64,000 bases of DNA from Coprinellus micaceus. Lineage: Eukaryota; Basidiomycota; Agaricomycetes; Agaricales; Psathyrellaceae. The first letter of the stretch is position 1. Each line of letters opens with the position of its first letter. The stretch covers positions 1,674,001-1,738,000 of the forward strand of contig OX596343.1 in the NCBI GenBank assembly GCA_951394405.1, read 5' to 3'. Position numbers and translations under genes: made by a program. The notes beneath the pieces were generated by a model that saw only the letters and a list, made by a program, of their open reading frames with translations, had not been told where the DNA came from and searched no databases. Below are positions 56,182-64,000 of the stretch, piece after piece.

Positions 56182-58891
56182 TTATACTTCGACTACTTCT
56201 ATGCCGGAATCCGAGGATATGTCAATGACCTCGACCTCCGTGTTTCCCCCCGCCCTTAGGCCAGTCACAGGTCCCACTTTGACCTCCAGATCGGCAATCT
56301 CTAGGAAATCCACGTCCGCCCCTTTCACTCCTCTCTGGTGGGTCACAAGTCCGACCTCTACGTCTGAACCCACTGTAGCAACATCGGGCATTCTCATCCA
56401 CTCCTCAGAGAGGGCTTCTATCACGGACCTTAGACGCTGGCGCATCGTTGAGACCGTCCACGTCTGCCACAGCGTCTCTCTCTCGCCCGGAGTGGTGGCG
56501 TCCTGCACGGGGCTTAAGAATGGGCTGGTCGTGCGTCGAAACGGAATACGTACGAAGCTCCTGCGGATGAGATTCCTGGCATCGGGTATAAAAGTCTCGG
56601 CAAAATGGATGGCGTACAATCCACAGTCACAGAAGTTGGGTTGCCTTGGAACCTTATTGATTGCTTTGTGAGTGGGGCAACGTCCCGCTTAGATGTGGGG
56701 CTAACCTCGACATGCCTTGACATGATCTCGACGGTGGAGGTCACTGCCTTCTTGTGTGCAGCCTCCAGTGAAAGGAAGCCCGACAGCTGTTTGCATGCAT
56801 GGTCATGGGTGTTGCCAAGCGAGTCGAAGATGAAGATATATGTGCTAATTAAGGAACAGAGGAGTCAGTATGGGGAGTAACGCTTGGAGATGTAGGGTCT
56901 CGAGCTCACTGGTTGGGTAAATAAGTCGGCTTCCTTGGCTTGGGGACTAAACGGCGAGGCTGGAGAACATGCTCGGGCTCGAAGATAATCGCCAGATACC
57001 AATGCAAACTGTATGAAGATGGATGAGTGGAGATCACATAGATTGTGCGGGCATCCGACACACTCTTCATTGATTGGCACGATGATGTATTTCTTGCGAA
57101 AGAGATCGAACCTAGAGGTCCACTTGCTTACACTCCTGAATCCCGACTGCAGGCTGCCGTATAATTTGGCCACATTCAGACGGATGGTCGTGCGGGTGTG
57201 GGAAGGGCACATACTCGGATTTGTTCAACTTCTTATAGAAGAAGGAGCTGCAGACATGCACCTGTGATGCAATCTCCGGAGACGCATCATGGAGTCGTTT
57301 CATCCAGTGCCTGTCCCCGAGTGAAAACATGAACGATAGTGAATAGAATGACGTGACCTACTTCAGGCCGAATTCTATGAGTGTATCATTCAGATACTCC
57401 CCCGGCTGGAGGCGCACAAGGTCTGCGTTCGTGATATTGACTCTCCCAATACCATCGTATGGAAAGCATAAAACCCTAAGTTGAAATATTTCACGGTCAG
57501 CAGAGCACGAAGCGGTATGGATGGGGAGAGGTGACGTACGTCCCGTCATCAGCGGGAGGAGGAGTCGCCTTCCTTGCCACCTCCGCCTCCACGAAGGATC
57601 TATCACCGAGGGGCGAATGGGCTCTCGAAGCCGGTAAACTGAGGGAGGTGGACAGGTCTGCACGCAAGATAGAGGGGTGGGGTTCGTCGAGGAAATGGAT
57701 GAACGAGTAGCCGTCGTCTGGCCTGCCGCCAGGTGGTGTGGAACTGCGCGAACCCGATTCAGCCGACTTGGGCCCAGAAATATCGTTTGCGAACACTAAA
57801 GAGGCAGGACTACAGAGGGCAGAGTCAGGTCCTGTGGCGTTGGCATATTGACTATCGTCTGGGTCCCCCGATCCGCCTAAAGGGACGGCGCGACCAATCA
57901 AGTCTTGCGAATAATTGGCGTCATGCGCCTCGTGCGAGTGATCGACCTTGCGCGGATCCGCCTCGTGCGAATGATCGCGGTCGTGTGCCACACCGGCCTC
58001 GTGCGAATGATTGCCTTCACGCGCCTTGTGTGAGCGTTTATGCGCCACACCCGCCTCGTGCGCGTGATTAGAACGGTGGATAGGCGCTAAAATGCACTTC
58101 GAGGGGATCGATGGTGAAAACCACTTGGGAGTACTCGACACAAATGTAACGGCGGAAGGAGTGCCGGCTTGAAGGGTGTGAGCCGGGGGAGAGGGAAGCT
58201 TGGGGGGTGCCTGGACCGTTGAGACAGCATCGAGAGTCGAGGACGCCGAGGACGAAGACTCCGGAGTAGCCGCAGTGGCCAAGGAGAGGGACGAGAAGGA
58301 GGCTCTGGGGTGGCACGACGGTGCGACCTCAGGCGTCGCGTACCCTCGTGGTATCTCCGCATTTCCGGAAAGCGTAGATATTTCCGAAGGTCTGAAGCGT
58401 ACCTGCGGCATACGCCCCTTTAGCGCTGTGAGTGGACTTCCTGAGAGTGGGCTTACCGAAGGGCGTCTGCGTTTCACGAACCTCCTGAGATCCAGTTCTG
58501 GAGGTCGTGGAATGTCTTCGGGCCTCGAGGTTCCAGTGAACCCGTTTCCAGCGCCCTCTTCCACCGGAGGCAGATCTCCTACCGTGGTGGGTAATGGAGG
58601 GATAGACCACGGTTCGATGGGTGCTCCCATCGTCCCCGCACCACACTGCCATTCAGGGCCGGTGTCTCTCTCAAGCTCCAATTGCGGCCAAACCGCTGGG
58701 AGCTTCGCCCTCTTCGCGGGGGGAAGAAGAGGGATATCCCACTGTTCAATGGGACTATCTCTCGATGCCTTCGTGGAGGAGCCCCACTCCGAGTGGCCGA
58801 CCTCTAGCAGCTTAAGCTGTGGCCACATCGGGCGCTTAGTACGAGCTGGTTTTGGAGTGGAGGCGGTGATGGCTGAAATTCCATGCCGCAT
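56182..58891 (-). CDS. Ulp1-type SUMO protease (C48) of the KDZ cluster
   Basis: Seven exons: 57540-58891, 57362-57475, 57215-57310, 57064-57153, 56910-57008, 56706-56844, 56182-56652; 786 residues, intact. Residues 1-450 are a low-complexity Ser/Pro-rich region with duplicated Trp-containing segments (MWPQLKLLE, VWPQLELE) and a His-rich repeat tract at about 274-330 (HSHEA units). The protease domain starts at 452 (YDGIGRVNITNADLVRL, then GEYLNDTLIEFGLKHW) and keeps the full catalytic set: His553 (LHWYLAIIF), Asp591 (FIFDSLGN), Gln634 and Cys640 (RQPNFCDCGLYAIHF). Such enzymes mature or remove SUMO. Within a KDZ element the target could be sumoylated host silencing factors or the transposase itself; this is inference. 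Confidence 0.94.
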
Positions 58892-58993
58892 TGTGATGTA
58901 AGCCCCTATAGGGCAGGGTTCAGCAATTTCAATTCGTCATCGCGATCGGACGTTCTCCTTTTCCTTCATCTACCTCTGCGACCCTTAACGACG

Positions 58994-59765
58994 ATGGATC
59001 CGCAGACAGCTCGGCGCATGAGGGAGTTGCCTCCCTCAGCCTTTCAGGCCCTCGTTGACTACGCCGCCGCCCGTTGTTGGGCGATTGCTGAAACATACGG
59101 CCGAACCATTGGAAAACTCCCAGGAGGAGTGCTGGTGTCATTCGTAGACGCCTTTGAGAAGGAGTTGGTGCGTGAAATCATATCCGCGCAGTTTAAACGA
59201 TTCACACCTTATTCTGTAGTTTTCTACGACTTATTTAATAGGTCTCGGCCGCCTTTATCATCTTGGTTCTATCGACCCTCCTGTGGTCGTGCAAAAACTT
59301 GCGAATATCCACTCATTTGGCCAGATACGAGACGCAGCCTCAATATCTGAGTTCGTCGCAGGGGAGCGTGGTAGCGCAAATCCTCCGGCCCTACGTCATG
59401 AAGGCGACTGGTGGACGCAGTACGAAGGACCGCTTCGCCAGATCGTCGCCCACCCAATCGCCACACCGGCAAAAGTATTCCAGTGGTGGCAGGAGTACCA
59501 GCGGGAGGGTCGCCCAGAAACACACCAGTCTGGACCCTCGCCTCCCGACTCACTTCGCCTCCTGTCCCTATCCCGCGACGACCTTCATGTGACCTTCCGG
59601 ATGTCAGAACAGCTGATGCAGGAAGCGGCCATGGAAGCGATCTCCACACTCAAATATCTGAAGGACGTTGACGAAAGCGTCGCGACTCTGGATAGAATCC
59701 TCGAAGCCCTCGACCTGGTTGAATCCTCAGAGGACATGAGAATCCCTGGGGCAATGCGCCGTTGA
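58994..59765 (+). CDS. Unknown protein of the KDZ cluster (gene 1)
   Basis: Two exons, 58994-59171 and 59242-59765, give 233 residues; the donor is GTGAAA and the acceptor AATAG, which keeps the frame (EKELVR-LGRLYHLGS). No known domain is recognised. The protein looks helical, with a Trp-rich patch (GDWWTQYE, VFQWWQEYQREG) and an amphipathic C-terminal third (LMQEAAMEAISTLKYLKDV). It is divergent from the Ulp1 gene, with only about 100 bp between the two ATGs, so the two probably share a promoter region. A role in transposition is likely only by position. Confidence 0.6.
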
Positions 59766-60041
59766 CTCAGAAAGGTATGAGGATCCCCCCGTACCTGTAA
59801 TAAGGCGTGCTAAAGTTCGCACCACTATTAGGTGCCGCCTTGCTTTCTTTGTCTGGTCCGAGTTGGGCTACCATTCGGCGCTTACTGTATACTTTCTCCG
59901 AATGATTGTACATATATCCGCGTAAAATTTACAATATACAATCGAGATACGATCACTCCTTCCCCTCGACCAACTCGTGCCTTATAACACATCCCGTCGA
60001 TCCCTATCCCGACAGTGTTCGAGTTAAAGTGCCTTTTAAAA
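59766..60041. other. Spacer between two unknown genes
   Basis: AT-richer spacer (around 59880-59950), presumably a 3' UTR and promoter. Confidence 0.45.
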
Positions 60042-60672
60042 ATGGCAATCCGTAACCTCCTGAAGATAGAGTGGCTCGCATTAAACTGCTACGTCTATTG
60101 GCGACGTCGCGCGTTCCTCGAGTTTGTGGGAACCGAGGGTCGCCAGAGCGGGTTTAATCGCAGGTACCTTAACCTGTTCCTATTGGACTTGGTATGGGTA
60201 AATCTATTTCCACGCAGCGGGTTGTCTAAACGAGTGGCAACAGGAGGCTTCCATCGTCCTACAGGGCTACCAGGCCTTGAGTGGAGTCGGCCGTCCGTTT
60301 GCAGGGCTGTCGCTTGCCTTGGAGGGCCTCGGCCGAAACGACACAGAACTGTGGAAAGCGTTGAGATCTGGGGAGCTGTTGGAAGACCTCCCCTTCGCGG
60401 TTTTACCCTTCAGCTTCACAGCGAAGCAGTGGTGGGCTGAAGGCCTGGCAGCTCCGTCAGCCGACTCTATCTTCGACGACTTTCTGGAAGCCTGGTATCA
60501 TCTGCTCAACAATCCAGTGCTCCCCGACACCCTTACCCAGTGCAAGTCTCTCAACGATGTGCTTAAGGAGGCATCCAGATATCTGGACAACGAAACCGCC
60601 CAGCTGAAGGAGATATTGAAACACTACGAGACGGCCGTAGCAAAAGCAGGAGAATGGTTGGATCAGCTCTAG
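60042..60672 (+). CDS. Unknown protein of the KDZ cluster (gene 2), splicing unresolved
   Basis: The second part, about 60218-60672, is one good frame of 151 codons: EWQQEASIVLQGYQALSGVG, then LEDLPFAVLPFSFTAKQWW, and a helical end with heptads (LKEILKHYETAVAKAGEWLD). A plausible first part from the ATG at 60042 (MAIRNLLKIEWLALNCYVYW) is in another frame. The best intron between them (GTACCT at 60164 to CAG at 60217, 54 nt) does not restore the frame, so either another junction is used or there is a one-base frameshift. It ends 26 bp from the end of the TET/JBP gene. Family unknown; the helical, Trp-containing character is similar to gene 1. Confidence 0.45.
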
Positions 60673-60697
60673 ATAAAACACAAAACTATAACATTTA

Positions 60698-61887
60698 CTA
60701 TTCCCGACCCCAAATATCCTTGTGGTCCACATTGGGTCTCCTCAAACCCAAATTCCTCTCAAGGGTCGCGGCCAAGGGCGGGAGTAGGTCCTGAAATCCT
60801 TCATCCAAAATGCCACGTCCGACAGCGGGTCGGAAGTAGCTCGCCAAGCAAACCCGCTCCCCATTCGTCTTGCTTGCGCCATGCTCGAAGAGGTACCCTG
60901 GCATGACGAACGCAGTGCGGGGATTGTATACAAAGCGGCCTCCAAGCAAAGGGACTTCCAACCGACCTCCACGGTAAGACCCAAATGTAGCAAGGATATC
61001 CAGGCAGTGAATACCGCCTTTGTTGTCCCTGTGAAACTCCGACTCGCGGTTGGCGATGGCGGCAAATACCTCAAAGGGGCTTGTCCAGTGCTCAAAAAGC
61101 TCTTTGGTGAGTTCGGGATCGTTCGAGTGCTTCCCGGGGTTGTCGTAGAGGGACTGGAAGACCCGGATTTGCTGGTTGTAGTACTCTGGGTGAACCACCG
61201 CAAATAAAGCACCAATGAGGGCGTTGGTAACTCTGAGCGAGGAGAGAAGGGAGCGACCCTCGGGCGACCTCAGCAAGACGGAGGGAGAAGGTAAGGAGTT
61301 GTGACGCTGGGCAAAGTGAGAGCCGTCAGCATCCACCAAGGTATCAACGACACTCTACGCACCCCATATCCCTGGTTGTACCAGCAAATACTGAAATTCC
61401 CGTTGCCTGGCTGGACTAGGCACCTCTCCGGATTCGCGAAGAGCTCACGATTCTGCCTCCACTGCTCCCCCCCAACTTCCAAAGCCTTTGCTCCACCATT
61501 TCCGAGGGAGCGCATGACATGATCCTTAGTAGGGGCGAACCAAAAAGTGAATCTTGGTGTCCTCCAGCAAAGGGACAGTACTCACAGATCGTGCGGAAGA
61601 GAACGCCCCAGGGATGTACCACGCGATTACGCGATCATCCCGGTCGATGTAGACTGTGGGCTCGTCGACGAGGGGGAGGGTGCCGTCGGGATTGCGGGGA
61701 TAGGCGCTTGCGAACATTTCCCGTAGCAGCTGGTCTCTGGGCTTCGAACCCCCTGACTTCAGCGCATCGGAAACCTCGGAAAGACTGAAGTCGAGCTTGA
61801 CTGCAACTGGGGTGAAACATGTTGCGCGGAGATCGCAAAAAGAAACGGACCTCTATTATTCCACGCCTGCACGATCTGGGACGACAT
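60698..61887 (-). CDS. TET/JBP-like 2OG-Fe(II) dioxygenase of the KDZ cluster
   Basis: Four exons: 61851-61887, 61586-61806, 61363-61524, 60698-61306; 342 residues from the first Met. The frame is open further upstream (IPLEIRGELET) to about 61950, where the next element starts, so the natural N terminus may be missing. Landmarks of the fungal TET/JBP fold: VYIDRDDRVIAWYIPG (76-91), HRD with His232 and Asp234, GSYRGGRLEVPLLGGRFVYN, FEHGA with His282, and GERVCLASYF with Arg291. These supply both Fe(II)-binding His, the Asp, and the 2-oxoglutarate-binding Arg. Characterised relatives oxidise 5-methylcytosine (TET) or thymine (JBP). Linkage to KDZ transposase matches the known fungal pattern. 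A role in relieving methylation-based silencing of the element is inference. Confidence 0.93.
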
Positions 61888-62312
61888 GGTCTCTAGCTCC
61901 CCTCGGATCTCCAGGGGAATATTCCCTATGTTGTCCGTGCTAGGATCGGAAATTTTACACCTCAGTCACATGGATGTGGGTACCTCTAAGGTATACACTT
62001 TGTACCGGAGTGGGTGCCTTAGAAGGTGACCTCCCCTGGATTGATCCAGGCTTGGACCTGTGGATCCTGGACTGGATCCTGGATGGCCTGGTCCATTTTG
62101 GGTCCAGTCCAGTCCATTGGTTGGCTGGATTCTTGTCTGGACAGAACCATGCTAGACTGGATTAGTGTGACATGTCACACTCTGGACTTCTGTCCAGCCA
62201 AAAGTCCAGACCAGGGGCTGGATCTATCCACCCCTTTTTGGACCAGGTCCAGCTTTAAATAGCCAGGGGGTGTCTGACCTAATGTCATCAGTGACATCAT
62301 GGTTGTCAGGCA

Positions 62313-62535
62313 CAGGTACCAGATTTGATGGCAGATAACCTTGCCATCAAATGACATCATAGATCTCAGGAACAGGTACCAGATTTGATGGGACATAATC
62401 TGTCCATCAAATGACATCACAGATCTCAGGAACAGATCCCAGATTTGATGGCAGATAGCCTTGCCATCAAATGATGTCACAGATCTCAGGAACAGGTACC
62501 AGATTTGATGGACAGCTTATGTCCATCAAATGACA
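62313..62535. repeat. 60-bp tandem repeat, each unit a potential hairpin
   Basis: Copies start at 62313, 62373, 62433 and 62493 (CAGGTACCAGATTTGATGG). Each contains ATTTGATGG ... CCATCAAAT, able to fold on itself, and CAGATCTCAGGAA. Confidence 0.95.
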
Positions 62536-62646
62536 TCACTTATGTCATGACATCACACTCATTTAGATAAGGGCAAGCAGAACTCGTGACTCTCTATCTC
62601 TGTCAGTTCTTATCTGATAAGGAAGCTCTGGGCATCATTAGAAAGC
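62477..62646. repeat. Left arm of long inverted repeat (pairs with 63831-64000)
   Basis: Read against the complement of 63831-64000 the 170 bases are nearly identical; differences are confined to the innermost few positions. The last window base (64000) pairs with 62477, so the repeat extends outward past the window. Confidence 0.95.
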
Positions 62647-64000
62647 CCTAATTTGACACTATCCATCTCTGTGAGCGCCTTGCCAACCCCATCACTTCCC
62701 ACACCACAATAGCACAAAGTATTGAAATATCTTCAGATGGCCAGTTTGCAAGCTCAGCTTTTGCCCTTAATATACAATTTTTGGCCCAATTTTTTTGTGG
62801 AACTTAAAGACACCAGCAAGAACTACCAAATCAATAGCATCACACCTCTCCAAATCCTCTTAATCAATCCCAAAAGCCCAAATTGTTCATTACTTACACA
62901 ATTGTTGTGGTAGCATCAAAATTACCAGCAATACAGGATGCTTCTGGAAGATATGGGGCATATAAATGATGGTTAGAGTGCTTATACACTATACCATGGT
63001 GTGACTTTCCTCCACACTTTAAAATTGGAAGCACAACACAAAGAAAGAAGCACAATTGTGGTGATCATAACAGTATGCATGCCAAATCATCATGAAGGCA
63101 GCTGTGGGAAAGTTGCCACTTGTGGGAAATAGAATCAGAATCAAAAATAGAGCAGAAAACAAAAAACCGGAAGGAAAACGGATCAGGGGTTGTAGAGATA
63201 TGGAAGGAGCACCACATTTTGACTGACTTTCAGTAGTTGCTCATAGCATTTTTAGAATGTCTGGTTGCAAAACAACAGTTTCTTCTATATCTTTTGAGTG
63301 TGTTATCTGTTTCCCATGGGGTCTTTTGTATTCTCCTCAGAATCAAATTTCATTTCTATATTGGTATTTTATATGGTGTGGGAACATTCACAGCTGCCAT
63401 AAATAGCCAAACAATAAAAACTCGCCTGTCTTGTTTGGGACAAGTGCATGCTATGCTGCTTGCAGATTGTGGTGTTATTACTTCATTGTCCCACTCAATT
63501 CACTCTATATAACTTCCAGTATAGCTCATAAAACATGTTTTCTCTTGTCTACACAGCACAGCTCAGATATCATACAACTTGTGTGTTACATTCAATTGTG
63601 GCATACTATGGCTGGACAATGGAAGAATGGGTCATAGGGACCCCAGGATTAGTGTATATAATGTGTCACCTTATTCTCTGGCCTGAAACCCACCCCATAT
63701 GGCTGTTAATCTCTGGTAAATTACACAACACATGACAGAAAATGCAGATACAAAGCTAAAACACATTCTGGCATGGGTGGGAACAGTGAATTCCCACACC
63801 ATGAACAAATTTGGAAAGCCCTAAAGGAATGCTTTCTAATGGTACCCAGAGCTTCCTTATCAGATAAGAACTGACAGAGATAGAGAGTCACGAGTTCTGC
63901 TTGCCCTTATCTAAATGAGTGTGATGTCATGACATAAGTGATGTCATTTGATGGACATAAGCTGTCCATCAAATCTGGTACCTGTTCCTGAGATCTGTGA

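Larger units (their letters stand above)
51451..61965. mobile_element. Composite KDZ transposon: transposase, Ulp1 protease, TET/JBP dioxygenase
   Basis: Six closely packed genes, several convergent with gaps of 26-58 bp, lie between two inverted-repeat elements. KDZ transposase and TET/JBP genes are known to travel together in basidiomycetes (KDZ superfamily: Kyakuja, Dileera, Zisupton), and Ulp1-type proteases occur in some elements of this superfamily. The transposon's own terminal repeats are not recognised; the stated limits are simply the ends of the flanking elements, which seem to have removed the original ends. Confidence 0.7.
61966..64000. mobile_element. Long inverted-repeat (foldback-type) element with CTGGAC/GTCCAG-rich end, cut by the window end
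   Basis: The left end near 61966 is followed by an array of TCCAG/CTGGA motifs (62020-62260), then 60-bp tandem repeats, then a block with CTCATTTAGATAAG. 62477-62646 is an almost perfect inverted copy of 63831-64000, so the right arm continues beyond the window. The AT-rich core (about 62650-63830) has no meaningful frame. Organisation and parts of the core match the element at 48836-51450, but the terminal motif is different. Confidence 0.87.

Overview
This window reads as nuclear DNA of a filamentous basidiomycete, most likely an Agaricomycete. Genes are split by many short introns (mostly 44-70 nt, GT-AG with CTRAY-like branch sites, two of GC-AG type). Typical families are present: a CBM1-bearing AA9 lytic polysaccharide monooxygenase, a fungal cytochrome P450, an F-box protein with a coiled-coil N terminus, a DUF1996 secreted protein, a basidiomycete HNH-type protein, and a KDZ transposon carrying a TET/JBP-like gene. 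Species cannot be named from the sequence. Exon coordinates were worked out by hand from splice signals, reading frame and paralogue comparison; no search was run.

Layout. 1-1.8 kb: 3' part of a Ser/Pro-rich gene. 3.3-5.2 kb: two small spliced secreted-peptide genes on the minus strand; one has three Kex2-flanked heptapeptides, the other ends in a short peptide with two cysteines after Arg-Arg. 8.3-13.7 kb: HNH-family gene head to head with a DUF1996 gene that looks eroded at both ends, flanked by decayed fragments of a 2OG-dioxygenase family. 13.9-14.9 kb: a candidate non-autonomous element with ACGTT arrays. 16.1-23.9 kb: P450, then two members of the 2OG-dioxygenase family. 25.8-30.7 kb: F-box gene and the TFIIA small subunit. 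31.9-33.1 kb: AA9 LPMO. 33.7-48.5 kb: two further long 2OG-family copies with a non-LTR retrotransposon between them that itself carries a 91-bp MITE.

48.8-64 kb is mobile. In the middle (about 51.5-61.95 kb) lies a gene cluster that looks like a composite Kyakuja-Dileera-Zisupton (KDZ) transposon: an intact 9-exon KDZ transposase with a CxC2-type cysteine cluster, a Ulp1-type SUMO protease with all catalytic residues, a TET/JBP-like 2OG-Fe(II) dioxygenase with its facial triad intact, and three small genes of unknown function. It is bounded by two related long-inverted-repeat elements without coding capacity (48.84-51.45 kb, and about 61.97 kb to beyond the window end). These two elements appear to cut into the outermost genes of the cluster.

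A second theme is one multi-exon 2OG-dioxygenase family: four long or medium copies plus two decayed fragments, all on the minus strand. They share exon layout, including 18-nt and 22-nt microexons. Only one copy (18.4-21.5 kb) keeps the HxD...H...R catalytic residues; the two other long copies have lost them, one of these also has an in-frame nonsense codon, and one copy lacks the catalytic domain altogether.
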